A DNA stretch of 64,000 bases, from positions 1-64,000 of the forward strand of contig NZ_PGGV01000004.1 in NCBI RefSeq assembly GCF_002798405.1. The letters run 5' to 3'. The notes under the pieces were generated by a model that saw only the letters and a list, made by a program, of their open reading frames with translations, was not told the DNA's origin and did no database searches. Made by a program: the position numbers and the translations under genes. Each line of letters opens with the position of its first letter. Positions within the stretch are counted from its first letter, which is position 1. This DNA is from Glycomyces xiaoerkulensis. GTDB taxonomy: Bacteria; Actinomycetota; Actinomycetes; Mycobacteriales; Micromonosporaceae. Of the stretch, positions 24,689 through 33,293 are shown one piece after another.

Positions 24689-26326
24689 TCAGGAAGCGTC
24701 GGCGACCAGACGGGCCAGTTCTACCCGGGACCGGACGCCGAGGACGGCGAAGATGTTCCGCAGGTGGTGGTCTACGGTGCGCACGCTGATGGAGAGCCGC
24801 TGCGCCACCTCGCGGTTGGTGGCGCCGGTCGCCACGTGGCGCGCGATGCGCCGCTGGTGCGGGGTGAGCGCGTCCAGGGGACCGTCCTCGCCTGGGGCGG
24901 CGCTCGGGCGCGGTCCCGGTTCGCCGGTGGCCCGCAGCTCGGCGCGGGCCTGGTCGGCGCAGGCGCGCGCCCCGCAGCGTTCGAACGCGTGCAGGGCCTC
25001 GCGCAGGACGGTGCGGGCCTCGCGGGGGCGCCGCCGTCGTCGCAGCCACTTGCCGTAGAGCAGTTGCGTGCGGGCGCGCTCGTAGTCGCCGGTCTCGTCC
25101 GTGTGCCGGTCGAGGGCGTCCAGGTACAGGCCGTCGGCGGATTCGGGGGCACCGGAGCCCGCGATCAGGGCCCGGCAGCGGGCGAGCTGGGCGGTCGCGG
25201 CCCGGTCGAGTCCGAAGCCCGCCCATTCCTGGAAGGCGTCGGCGACCGGCCGCGCCTCCTCGGGCCGCCCGGCCAGTACCGCCGCTTCGATGTAGCAGGG
25301 CATGAGCAGCGGCTGCACCGCGAAGTGGCCGCCGTCGGGCCGGGCGAGCCCGCCGAGTCTGGCGGCGGCCGCCTCCGGACGGCCGCGACCGAGGTCGGCT
25401 CGGGCCAGCGCCCATTCGGCGAGGGTCCGGGTCTGCGCCAGACCGTGGCGGCGGGCGGTGGTCAGCGCCAGCGCGGCCTGGACGGACACCTCGTCGGCGT
25501 CGCCTTCGACCGAGGCGGTGAGCGCCAGGACCGCCCGGTGGTGGGCGGCGGTGTTCGACCGTCCGGATCGCAGCGCGGTGCGCAGTCCCTCCCCGGCGTG
25601 GGTGCGGGCTCGGGCGTGCCGTCCGGCCCGCATTTCGGCGTAGGCGAGGTATTCGAGGATCTGGGCCGCCAGGCCGTCGCGGCCTTGGGCGCGGGCGGCG
25701 GCGAGGGCGGCTGTGCCTTCGCGGCAGGCGGTCTCGACTTCGCCGAGCAGGAGCGCCGCGGCCGAGGCTCGGTGGAGCGAGTCGGGGGAGCCTTCGCCGG
25801 TCCCGTGCGCGAGGACGCGACGCAGCGGCCCGGCCGCGTCCTCGGGGCGCTGCTCGAGCAGGGCGCGGAGGCCGAGCAGGTGGTCGCGGCGGGGGTCGCG
25901 GTCGCCGGGGCGGTCGGTCGCGAGGGAGGACCGGGCCGCTTCGAGCGCGGCGAGGCAGGCGGGGCGGTCGCCGGCGGCCCAGGCGGCTTCGGCGGCGGCG
26001 AGGATCGCGGTGAGGGTCAGGCGCGGGTCGGCGGCCGAGATGGAGGCGGCCAGCAGGAGGGAGGCGTAGGCGTCGCCGAGCGGTCCGTCGCCGAGGGCTT
26101 CCATGCCACGGGCGAGTTCGGTGCGGGCGCGGCTCGCATCGCCGGTGGCGAGGTGGACCAGCAGGGGCCCGCCGGAGCGGGTCGCCTCGTCGAGGAGTGG
26201 CGCGTCGGAGTCGGCGAGTACGAGGGCGAGGCTGCCGTCGTCGAGCCTGCGGACCGTCGCCAGGGCGCGGCCGCTCGGCGCGGGCGTCCCGGCCCCGATG
26301 GTGGGCCGCAGTGAGCTCCGTTCCAT
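24689..26326 (-). CDS. LuxR family regulator with TPR-like sensor region
   Basis: A 545-aa protein with a long helical, Ala/Leu/Arg-rich N-terminal region made of degenerate TPR-like repeats and a C-terminal LuxR helix-turn-helix. The HTH reads LTPHQRRIARHVATGATNRE with VAQRLSISVRTVDHHLRNIF. It lacks an obvious N-terminal Walker A, so it is a shortened relative of LAL regulators. It sits convergent to the hydrazine cluster, 60 bases from its end, and could regulate it; the sequence does not prove this. A 16-bp palindrome lies 15 bases before ATG 26326. Confidence 0.85.
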   Translation of the reverse strand: MERSSLRPTIGAGTPAPSGRALATVRRLDDGSLALVLADSDAPLLDEATRSGGPLLVHLATGDASRARTELARGMEALGDGPLGDAYASLLLAASISAADPRLTLTAILAAAEAAWAAGDRPACLAALEAARSSLATDRPGDRDPRRDHLLGLRALLEQRPEDAAGPLRRVLAHGTGEGSPDSLHRASAAALLLGEVETACREGTAALAAARAQGRDGLAAQILEYLAYAEMRAGRHARARTHAGEGLRTALRSGRSNTAAHHRAVLALTASVEGDADEVSVQAALALTTARRHGLAQTRTLAEWALARADLGRGRPEAAAARLGGLARPDGGHFAVQPLLMPCYIEAAVLAGRPEEARPVADAFQEWAGFGLDRAATAQLARCRALIAGSGAPESADGLYLDALDRHTDETGDYERARTQLLYGKWLRRRRRPREARTVLREALHAFERCGARACADQARAELRATGEPGPRPSAAPGEDGPLDALTPHQRRIARHVATGATNREVAQRLSISVRTVDHHLRNIFAVLGVRSRVELARLVADAS

Positions 26327-26341
26327 CGACCAATGGTACAA

Positions 26342-26357
26342 AACCGACCAGTCGGTT
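26342..26357. promoter_or_regulatory. TetR-type palindrome upstream of luxR gene
   Basis: AACCGACCAGTCGGTT is a perfect palindrome with a 2-base centre, 15 bases before the LuxR start. Its core matches the operator-like sites at 27367, 33238, 38927, 48101 and 51241, although the outer bases are AA/TT instead of TA/TA. It may be a weaker member of the set. Confidence 0.5.
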
Positions 26358-26380
26358 CTGAAGGGTCGAGGCGAAGGAAT

Positions 26381-26410
26381 CCGGACGGCGGCCCCAGGGC
26401 CGCCGTCCGG
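26381..26410. terminator. 14-bp hairpin terminator
   Basis: Perfect 14-bp stem between 26381-26394 and 26397-26410, separated by only two bases. It directly follows the polyester hydrolase gene on the minus strand and isolates it from the LuxR promoter. Confidence 0.8.
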
Positions 26411-26432
26411 TGGTCGCCTCACTTGGCCGCGG

Positions 26433-27317
26433 TCAGCCCAGCGGGCAGTCCCCGCGGGACTCTTCGACGGCGTATTCGCTCGGCAGCGGGCAGAGGAACT
26501 GCTCGTACCGGGTGTCGTCGTCGACGAACCGTTTCAGCCACGAGATCGAGTACTTCGCGATCGTCGTGTTCGAGAAGTTCGGCGCGAAGTGCGAGGACCC
26601 GTTGAGCTCGAGGTACATCTTGCCGGTCGAACTCGGGATCGAGTTGTAGAACGGGATGGCGTGCGAGTTCACCGAGGCGACCGAGTCGTTCTCCGCCCCG
26701 AAGATCAGCGTCGGGGTGGTGACGGTGTACCACGACTTGTTCAGGTGCCACGGCGTCATCGGGATGCTCGCCTTGATCGCCGGGTTGTCGCGGGTCGCCT
26801 CGATCGAGCCGCCGCCGCCCATCGAGTGGCCCATGACCGCCAGGCGGTCGGCATCAACGCGGTCGGCCACGTCGCTGCGGTCGACCAGGTAGTCGAGCGC
26901 GTTCTGCAGTTGGTCGGCACGCGAGCCGGGCTGGTCGTATCGGGAGTTGGTGTCGATGGTGAAGACCACGAAGCCCTGGGAGGCGATACGCGGGCCGAGC
27001 CAGTCGATCGAGGACTCGGTGCCGGTGTAGCCGGGCACCACCGCGACCGCTCCGAACGTGCCGTCCCTGCGGGTGGTCGGGTAGTGGATGGTGCCGCCGC
27101 CGAAGCCTGAGACCCAGCTCGAGACGCTCGTGGTTGAGACCGAGTAGTGTCCGCGGCCGGCCTCGATGCTGGACTCGGTCGGTTCGGGGCCGCGCTCGTG
27201 GGGATTGCCCTGCGCGTTCGCGGGGTCGGCCAGCGCGCCGACGCCGAGCACGGCGGCCACGGCCGAGGCCAGGAACGCCGCGAGCCACGCGCGGCGGCGG
27301 TTGATCGTTGAGTGCAT
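26433..27317 (-). CDS. Secreted polyester hydrolase (cutinase / PET hydrolase type I)
   Basis: A 294-aa extracellular esterase closely matching Thermobifida cutinases. A Sec signal peptide ends near ANA-Q at residue 35. Catalytic Ser165 lies in GHSMGGGG, Asp211 in GAENDS and His243 in SSHFAPN; Tyr97 (GYTGTESS) and Met166 form the oxyanion hole, and Trp190 ([11 protein letters not shown]) the substrate clamp. Phe244 after the catalytic His marks type I rather than Ideonella-like type II enzymes. Cys276 and Cys291 can form the C-terminal disulfide. AAGGAGG precedes ATG 27317. Family members cut cutin and synthetic polyesters; activity on PET is inference. A regulon palindrome sits 50 bases upstream. 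Confidence 0.93.
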   Translation of the reverse strand: MHSTINRRRAWLAAFLASAVAAVLGVGALADPANAQGNPHERGPEPTESSIEAGRGHYSVSTTSVSSWVSGFGGGTIHYPTTRRDGTFGAVAVVPGYTGTESSIDWLGPRIASQGFVVFTIDTNSRYDQPGSRADQLQNALDYLVDRSDVADRVDADRLAVMGHSMGGGGSIEATRDNPAIKASIPMTPWHLNKSWYTVTTPTLIFGAENDSVASVNSHAIPFYNSIPSSTGKMYLELNGSSHFAPNFSNTTIAKYSISWLKRFVDDDTRYEQFLCPLPSEYAVEESRGDCPLG

Positions 27318-27366
27318 GTTCGTCCTCCTTGACGAGACTCGACGAGTGATACATGTCAATGTCTCG

Positions 27367-27382
27367 TACCGACTGGACGGTA
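27367..27382. promoter_or_regulatory. TetR-type operator upstream of polyester hydrolase
   Basis: TACCGACTGGACGGTA, a near-palindrome with one half-site mismatch, 50 bases before the hydrolase ATG. It matches the site at 48101 at 15 of 16 positions, hinting that the secreted hydrolase belongs to the same regulon as the CoA catabolic genes. Confidence 0.65.
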
Positions 27383-27401
27383 TGCATCGGCGAAATCACC
27401 G

Positions 27402-27430
27402 GCCCCCGACCGGTTCGACCGGTCGGGGGC
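27402..27430. terminator. 12-bp hairpin terminator
   Basis: Perfect stem GCCCCCGACCGG / CCGGTCGGGGGC with a TTCGA loop, immediately after the methyltransferase gene on the minus strand. Confidence 0.75.
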
Positions 27431-27442
27431 GGTGCGCCTCGA

Positions 27443-28273
27443 TCATTTGGTGCCGCGGCCGATGTTGACCTCGGTTCGGATCACTGCCTCCGGTCCGCCG
27501 CCGGAGCGCTCGCGGAACATGCCGTCCAGCACCTGCCGGACCTGGTCCCGCTGCTCACCGGTCAGACCGTCGGTCATCTGCTTCCAGGCCGGGTTGGCCG
27601 AACAGAAGGTCGCCCAGAACTCGGCGGCCGATTCGAATCGCATCTCCCACGTGGCGGTATCGATCGACACGGCCTCGAGGCCGGCGCCGGTCAGCTTCCG
27701 GCGCATGACCTCCGGGTCGGCGAGCTGGAACGCCTGCGGCGGCGACTCGGGCGGCGCGAAGTCCGGGACGACGGCCTTCATCGCGCCCGCGAGGAAGCCG
27801 AACGGTTCGGCCCTGCCGAAGGACCCGAACGCCGCAATGTGGATCCCGCCGCCGGGCCCGGTGACCCGGACCAGTTCGGACAGGCCGCGGTCGAAGTCCG
27901 GGAACAGCGACACGCCCTGGTTCGAGACCGCGGCGTCGAACGACTCGTCCGGCAGGTCCAGGGCCTGGCCGTCCATCACGCGGGCTTCGAGGTTCGCCAG
28001 CCCCTCGGCGCGGGCGTTCGCCCGCAGGCATTCGATCATCCGCGGCGCATGGTCGACGGCGACGACCTGCGCGCCGGTCCGGGCGGCCCGGACACTGACG
28101 GCGCCGGTCCCGGCCGCCACGTCCAGGCACCTGCGGCCGGGACCGAGGTCGACGCCGGCCAGGAGTTGGTCGGCGAACGCCCCGGTGTGCGGTGACACGT
28201 GCCGGTCGTAGTCGTCGGCGAGCGCGTCCCAGGCGTTCCGGATCTGCTCGGCGGTCGGTGCGGTGGTGGTCAT
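27443..28273 (-). CDS. Class I SAM-dependent methyltransferase
   Basis: A 276-aa methyltransferase of the UbiE/methyltransf_11 type. SAM motif I is CLDVAAGTGAVSVRAA (about residues 49-64), followed by the acidic strand end VVAVDHAPRMIE, motif II-like LPDESFDAAVSNQGVSLFPD and the post-motif GPGGGIHIAAFGSFG. The substrate is not evident. ATG 28273 overlaps the stop of the upstream hydrolase-like gene (ATGA), so the two products are made together; this may point to a functional pair. Confidence 0.88.
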   Translation of the reverse strand: MTTTAPTAEQIRNAWDALADDYDRHVSPHTGAFADQLLAGVDLGPGRRCLDVAAGTGAVSVRAARTGAQVVAVDHAPRMIECLRANARAEGLANLEARVMDGQALDLPDESFDAAVSNQGVSLFPDFDRGLSELVRVTGPGGGIHIAAFGSFGRAEPFGFLAGAMKAVVPDFAPPESPPQAFQLADPEVMRRKLTGAGLEAVSIDTATWEMRFESAAEFWATFCSANPAWKQMTDGLTGEQRDQVRQVLDGMFRERSGGGPEAVIRTEVNIGRGTK

Positions 28274-29163
28274 GATGTCTCCGTTTCCTCAGTGGTCCCT
28301 AGCACGGTCCGCATCGCGTCCAGGAAGGCGCGTGGCTGTTCGGCGGCCGGGTCGTCGCGGCAGTCCTCGATCACGTGCAGCGGCCAGCCGTATTCGGCGG
28401 CGGCCGCTTCGGCGGTGCTCAGGTCCACCTGGAGGTCGTGGCGGCCGTGGATCAGCGTCGTGGGGACGCCGATCCGCGCCAGCTCGCCGGACGGGATCGG
28501 CCTCATGCCGAGGCGGGGGATGATCCGGCGCATCGCTTTCTGCACGTTCGGGTCCCGGGCGCGGTCGAGGGCGTAGTCGAGCAGCGGGTCCCACTGGGCT
28601 CCGGTGCCCTCGCCGACACGGTCCATGTCGTGGAAGCACCGGTCGAACAGGCGGTCCCGGCTGCGCGGCGTCGGCCGGGCGACGAACCGCATCATCGGGA
28701 TCGCGAAGCTCGGCTTCGGCCGGAACCAGCCGAGCCCCAGCGTGTCCACCAGGACCAGGTGCGCGAGCCGGTCGCCGTGGCGCGCCGCGTAGCGGGCGGC
28801 GATCGCGCCGCCGAGCAGGTGCCCGGCCACGACCGGCTTCGACTCGCAGGTGCGGTCGATGAGCGCGCCGAGCCAGTCCGGGACCGTGTCGGTGTCGAGT
28901 CGGGCGCCGGTGGCGTCTGAGGCGCCGTGTCCGGGCAGGTCGGGCACGATCACCCGATGACGTTGGGCCAGTTCGGGAATCACCCGGAGCCAGACGCCGG
29001 CGAATTCGCCGTGGCCGTGCAGGAGCACGATCGGCGGTCCCTCACCGCCCACCCACACGGCGGTGGACACCTCGCCCAACCGGAGCCGCCGCTCGGTGAT
29101 CGGCAGCGAGTCCACCAGGCTGCCGCGGGCCCGGCGTCCGGCCGCGCCGTCTTGCGTCTTCAT
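28270..29163 (-). CDS. Alpha/beta hydrolase-like protein lacking the catalytic Ser and His
   Basis: The 297-aa product has the alpha/beta hydrolase fold: VLLHGHGEFAGVW after strand 3, VIVPDLPGHGASD, and GRHDLQVD with the acidic triad residue Asp243. The nucleophile elbow, however, is GHLLGG, so residue 116 is Leu instead of Ser. The region where GHDP should give the catalytic His reads DCRDDPAAEQP, with Asp270 at the His position. Two of three triad residues are thus gone, while the rest of the sequence is intact. It is probably a non-hydrolytic family member (binding, lyase or partner role) coupled to the methyltransferase. Confidence 0.8.
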   Translation of the reverse strand: MKTQDGAAGRRARGSLVDSLPITERRLRLGEVSTAVWVGGEGPPIVLLHGHGEFAGVWLRVIPELAQRHRVIVPDLPGHGASDATGARLDTDTVPDWLGALIDRTCESKPVVAGHLLGGAIAARYAARHGDRLAHLVLVDTLGLGWFRPKPSFAIPMMRFVARPTPRSRDRLFDRCFHDMDRVGEGTGAQWDPLLDYALDRARDPNVQKAMRRIIPRLGMRPIPSGELARIGVPTTLIHGRHDLQVDLSTAEAAAAEYGWPLHVIEDCRDDPAAEQPRAFLDAMRTVLGTTEETETS

Positions 29164-29290
29164 CGCAGTCCCCCTTCCTCATCGGTCATGAGATAAGGGT
29201 CCGCCGGGGGCGGCACCGTCCGCATCGGGCGGATCAACCATCTTTCCGGAGCGGCGGGGCGTGGGTAATTCTTCGCAGTCCCTGCGGCGG

Positions 29291-30919
29291 TCAGACGAGG
29301 TCGTGCTCGTAGGCGTAGGCGGTGGCGGCCGACCGCGAGGCGACGCCGAGTTTGGTGAACATGTTGCTCAGATGCCGGGCTACGGTCTTGTCGCTTATCA
29401 CGAGGGTTTCGGCGATCTCGCGGTTGGTCGCGCCGGTGGCGACCAGGCGGAGCACCTCGGCCTCGCGGGGCGTCAGCCCGCCGGTCGGCGGCGGCGAGTC
29501 CGCGAGCTTCCGGACCTCCGCGAGCGCGGGGCCCGCCCCGAGCTGCTCGAAGACGCGCCGGGCCGCGTCGAGTTCCATTTCGGCGGTGTCCCGGTCGCCG
29601 AGCCGGCGGCACGCCTGCGCCATCCGCAGGCGGACCCGCCCGGTCTCGTAGGGCGCTTCGAGCCGGTGCCAGGCGATCCAGGCGCGACGCAAGGCGGCGC
29701 AGGCGGATTCGGTGTCGCCGGAGGCGAGCAGCACCGATCCGCGGGCGTATCCGACCACGGCGCTGAGGTAGGGGGCCTGGAAGCGAGCGGCGATCCGGTC
29801 GAGTTGGTCCACCGCCGCCCGCGCGTCGTCGACCTCGCCGGCGGCGAGCGCGATCTCGGCGTAAGCGGCGAGCACTTTGGACCGCTCGACGTCGCCTTCG
29901 GCCTCGGCGGCGGCCCGCCGGATGGCGGCGCTCGCGTCGGCGAGGCGCCCCTGGGCGAGCCGGAGCAGGGAGAACCCGGGCTGGACGGTGTGGCCCCAGG
30001 CGCTCGCCTCGCGGTAGGCCGACTCGGCGTCGGTGAAGGCGCCGCGGAGCCGGAGCAGTTCGGCCCGCTGGTACATGGCCATGCCGGTCACCGGGTCACC
30101 GGGCGGGTCGGCCAGGTGGTCGCAGGCCTGGCGCACCTCGTCCATCGCGTCGGACCAATCGCCGCGGAGCTGCATGATCTCCGAGCGGTGGACCAGGCAC
30201 TGGCCGCGGTAGGGCCGGAGGTCCTGCTGCGTAGCGCACCAGCGGCCGAGGGCGGCCGTCCACTGCTGCACGCGGTTGACGTCGAAGATGTCGCGGCAGG
30301 CGAGGACCATGGCGCAGTAGACGATGCCGGCCGCGAGGGCGGACACTTCACCGCTCGTGATCGCCACCATCGCCTCGTCGAGCATCGCGACGCCGTCGGC
30401 GGCGCGGCCCTGGGCGACCAGCGCCTGGCCTTGCCCCAGCCTGCCGAGTGCCCGCAGGTCGGAGTCGCCGAACCGGTCGGCGGTCTCGGTGACCGCGACG
30501 AAGGTGCCGTGCGCGGCCTCGGGGTCGGTGCCGAGCGCCTGGACCCCTGCGGGAACCTGCAGGTAGCCGCGCTCCACGCAGTCCAGGGACGACTCTTCGA
30601 GGAGGCGGTGGGCCCGTCCCATCCAGCCTCCGCCTCGGGCGTGTTCGCCGCGCTGGAGGAGCGTCAGGCCCAGCCAGAACGCGCACCGGACCGCCCGGGG
30701 GACCTCGCCGCGGTCGAGGTAGCTCCGGTGCGTCCGCTCCCAGGACTCGCCGGCCTCCTCGTACCGGCCGATGAGGTAGGCGGCCCGGGCGAGCCGGTCG
30801 AGGTCCTCGGCTCCCAGTCGCCGGTCTCGGTCGGCCTCGGAGAGGCGCTGGTAGGCGTCTCGCCACGCCATCCGTTCGAAGGCTTCGCGGCCGGACGCGA
30901 GCGGTTCGTCGGCGGGCAT
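29291..30919 (-). CDS. LuxR family regulator with TPR repeats
   Basis: A 542-aa regulator. The N-terminal 470 residues form TPR-like helical pairs (for example GRYEEAGESWERTHRSYLDR and LRGAFTDAESAYREASAWG) without a Walker A ATPase domain. The C-terminal HTH is LTPREAEVLRLVATGATNRE with IAETLVISDKTVARHLSNMF, a typical LuxR DNA-binding unit. The domain layout parallels the regulator at 24689-26326, so the two may be distant paralogues. The 127-bp gap after it holds the promoter of the hydrolase/methyltransferase pair, which it may control. Confidence 0.88.
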   Translation of the reverse strand: MPADEPLASGREAFERMAWRDAYQRLSEADRDRRLGAEDLDRLARAAYLIGRYEEAGESWERTHRSYLDRGEVPRAVRCAFWLGLTLLQRGEHARGGGWMGRAHRLLEESSLDCVERGYLQVPAGVQALGTDPEAAHGTFVAVTETADRFGDSDLRALGRLGQGQALVAQGRAADGVAMLDEAMVAITSGEVSALAAGIVYCAMVLACRDIFDVNRVQQWTAALGRWCATQQDLRPYRGQCLVHRSEIMQLRGDWSDAMDEVRQACDHLADPPGDPVTGMAMYQRAELLRLRGAFTDAESAYREASAWGHTVQPGFSLLRLAQGRLADASAAIRRAAAEAEGDVERSKVLAAYAEIALAAGEVDDARAAVDQLDRIAARFQAPYLSAVVGYARGSVLLASGDTESACAALRRAWIAWHRLEAPYETGRVRLRMAQACRRLGDRDTAEMELDAARRVFEQLGAGPALAEVRKLADSPPPTGGLTPREAEVLRLVATGATNREIAETLVISDKTVARHLSNMFTKLGVASRSAATAYAYEHDLV

Positions 30920-31037
30920 CGGTGCTCCTGTTCGGCCGGGCGGGCGTTCGGGCGCGGCGGTGGCGGCATTCTATCCCGGTCCGGGCCGGCGCCACGCGAT
31001 CGCCGTGCGCCACGCGCCGCGGGTGCGAGGACGCGGC

Positions 31038-32549
31038 TCATGGTCTATCGCCGCCGGCCGGGACGGATCTGAGGACGATCGCGGCGAAGACCGCGGTCGC
31101 CGCGAGGGTGGCCGCGCCCGCGGCCGCGACGGTGGTGAATCCGTCGGTGTAGGCGCCGAACGCCTCGTTCAGCAGGATGGCGGCCTGCTCCGGCGGCAGG
31201 CGATCGGCCGCCGCCACCGCACCGCCGACGGTGTCGGTCGCCTGCGGCGCCCGCTCGAATCCGGTCCGCTCCATCCTGTCGCGGTAGACGAAGGAGGCCA
31301 GGGTCCCGAAGGCGGCGATGCCGATCGCGCCGCCGACCTGGAGACCGGTCTCGGAGATGCTGGCGGCGGCACCGGCCCGCCCGGGCGGGGCGGAGGTCAG
31401 GATGAGCCCGTTGGCCAAGGTGCCGACCATGCCGGCGCCGGAGGTGAGGATCGTGTAGCCGGTGATGGTGGTGACCACGCTGGAGCCGACGTCGGCGAAG
31501 GCGATGACGCCCATCCCGATCGCGCCGAGCAGCAGCCCCGAGGCCACCAGGACGGCGGGCCGGATCCGCCCGGCGAGCGCCGAGGCGAGCGAGGCACCGG
31601 CCGCGGCGCCGGCGAAGGTCGGCAGGGCGACCAGGGCGGCCCGCAGCGGGCTCATCCCGTGGACGGTCTGCAGGAAGGTGAACGCGAGCAGTCCGAGTCC
31701 GACCATCGCGACGGCGACCAGGACGTTGGTGACCGCCGCTCCGCTGAACGCCGGACGGCGGAACAGCGCCGGGTCGATCAGCGGGTGGGCGGCGCGCCGC
31801 TGCCGCCGCGCGAAGAGGGCGAGCATGCCGATGCCGACCAGCAGGCTCCCACCGGCGACCATGTCGGCGCGCTCGTCGGCGATCCGCTTGACGGCGAACA
31901 CGATGCCGAACATCGCCATCAGGGACAGCGCGGCGCCGGGGAGGTCGAATCCCGCGCCCTCGGGGTCCCGGGATTCGGGGATCAGCATCGGGGCTGCGAT
32001 CAGCAGCAGCGCCATGACCGGCAGATTGATCAGGAACACCGAACCCCAGCCGAAGTGTTCCAGCAGGAAGCCGCCGAGGATCGGGCCGGCGACGGCGCCG
32101 CCGCTGTAGGCGACCGTCCAGGACGCGACCGCCGAGCGGCGCTGCGACTCGTCGGCGAACATGCCGCGGATGAGCGCGAGGGTCGAGGGGGCGAGGGTGG
32201 CCGCGCCGATGCCCAGCAGCACGCGGGCGGCGATGAACGGTTCGGGCCCGGGCGCGTACGCCAGCGCGAGGGAGGCCGCGCCGAAGGCGGCGGCGCCGAT
32301 CATGAGCAGGCGGCGCCGTCCGATGCGGTCGCCGAGGCCGCCCATGGTCACCAGCAAGCAGGCGACGACCAGGCTGTAGGCGTCCATCATCCACAGCCAT
32401 TGCTCGGCGGTGGGGCGCAGGTCGGCGGTGATCGACGGGCTGGCGACGAACAGGATCGAGATGTCCATGGACACCAGCAGGGCCGGCGTGAGCAGGACGG
32501 CCAGCCCCAGCCAGGTGCGGGCGTTCGCTCGGGCGGTGGTTCTCTCCAT
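31038..32549 (-). CDS. MFS drug-efflux transporter, DHA2 (EmrB/QacA) family
   Basis: A 503-aa proton-driven exporter with about fourteen hydrophobic segments, the DHA2 topology. Motif A after helix 2 reads GGLGDRIGRRRLLMIGAAAF, and WLWMMDAYSLVVACLLVTMG is the helix-1/2 region; motif C-like ASWTVAYSGGAVAGPILGGF lies in helix 5, the antiporter signature. Divergent from a TetR repressor across a 70-bp region containing two ACGTACGT sites, the classic arrangement of ligand-inducible multidrug or antibiotic export. Confidence 0.93.
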   Translation of the reverse strand: MERTTARANARTWLGLAVLLTPALLVSMDISILFVASPSITADLRPTAEQWLWMMDAYSLVVACLLVTMGGLGDRIGRRRLLMIGAAAFGAASLALAYAPGPEPFIAARVLLGIGAATLAPSTLALIRGMFADESQRRSAVASWTVAYSGGAVAGPILGGFLLEHFGWGSVFLINLPVMALLLIAAPMLIPESRDPEGAGFDLPGAALSLMAMFGIVFAVKRIADERADMVAGGSLLVGIGMLALFARRQRRAAHPLIDPALFRRPAFSGAAVTNVLVAVAMVGLGLLAFTFLQTVHGMSPLRAALVALPTFAGAAAGASLASALAGRIRPAVLVASGLLLGAIGMGVIAFADVGSSVVTTITGYTILTSGAGMVGTLANGLILTSAPPGRAGAAASISETGLQVGGAIGIAAFGTLASFVYRDRMERTGFERAPQATDTVGGAVAAADRLPPEQAAILLNEAFGAYTDGFTTVAAAGAATLAATAVFAAIVLRSVPAGGDRP

Positions 32550-32560
32550 GATTTGATTGT

Positions 32561-32593
32561 ACGTACGTTCATCATCGAGTCAAGGACGTACGT
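32561..32593. promoter_or_regulatory. Paired TetR operator of the efflux unit
   Basis: Two identical palindromes ACGTACGT at 32561-32568 and 32586-32593, spaced 25 bp start to start, inside the short divergent region. This spacing fits two repressor dimers bound on one DNA stretch, or one dimer per promoter. Confidence 0.7.
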
Positions 32594-32619
32594 GCAAACG
32601 GGCGGCTATGATCGCCACC

Positions 32620-33192
32620 ATGACCCAACGCGACGCCCTGCTCGAAGGCGCGAAACGGTGCCTGGTCGAGAAGGGCTACGGCAGCACCACCGCCCGGGAC
32701 ATCGCCGCCGCCTCCGGGGCCCACCTGGGCTCCATCGGCTACCACTTCGGCTCCAAGGACCACCTGCTGAACCTCGCCGTGATCGAGCTGAGCGGCGAAT
32801 GGGGCGACGCCATAGAGCGGGCGGCGCGGGCGGCCGGAGGGACGAACCCCGCCGCGCGCCTCGAATCGCTCCTGGCGGAGCTGCTCGCCACGCTCCCCGG
32901 GTCGCTCGACGTGCAGTCGGCGAGCATCCAGGCTCTGGCCCAGGCCCAGTTCGACGACGAGCTGCGCCGGGAGCTGGCGGCCGGGCAGCCGGGTGCGCGG
33001 AGGGAACTGGCCGCCATCGTCCTCGGCGTGCGGGCCGAGGAGGTCGACGAGCCGACCGCGCACGGGCTCGGGAGCCTGGTCTACGCGCTGGTGACCGGGA
33101 TGCTCGCTCAGGCGCTGATCGATCTCGACGCGCTGCCGGACCGCGAGCTGATCGCCGCCGCGCTGGGCATGCTCACCGGAGTCCGGTCTTAG
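32620..33192 (+). CDS. TetR family repressor of the efflux pump
   Basis: A 190-aa TetR protein. The HTH is KGYGSTTARDIAAASGAHLG with the recognition segment SIGYHFGSKDHLLNLAV. The C-terminal ligand domain resembles the TetR_C_6-type efflux repressors and is not specific enough to name the ligand. No clear ribosome-binding site decides between ATG 32620 and the in-frame ATG 32608. It is divergent from the DHA2 exporter and should repress both genes through the ACGTACGT pair. Confidence 0.9.
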   Translation: MTQRDALLEGAKRCLVEKGYGSTTARDIAAASGAHLGSIGYHFGSKDHLLNLAVIELSGEWGDAIERAARAAGGTNPAARLESLLAELLATLPGSLDVQSASIQALAQAQFDDELRRELAAGQPGARRELAAIVLGVRAEEVDEPTAHGLGSLVYALVTGMLAQALIDLDALPDRELIAAALGMLTGVRS

Positions 33193-33237
33193 CCGGGACC
33201 GGGCGCGAAGTCGTGGCCGGGGCGGGGTAGCCGCACA

Positions 33238-33253
33238 TACCGGATGGTCGGTA
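33238..33253. promoter_or_regulatory. TetR-type operator upstream of alcohol dehydrogenase operon
   Basis: TACCGGATGGTCGGTA, lying in a longer palindrome CATACCG-N6-CGGTATG (33236-33255). It is 40 bases before the dehydrogenase start and matches the shared regulon motif. Confidence 0.65.
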
Positions 33254-33293
33254 TGCTGTGGTGAACCCTCACCCGGACGACGAGGAGGTCTCC

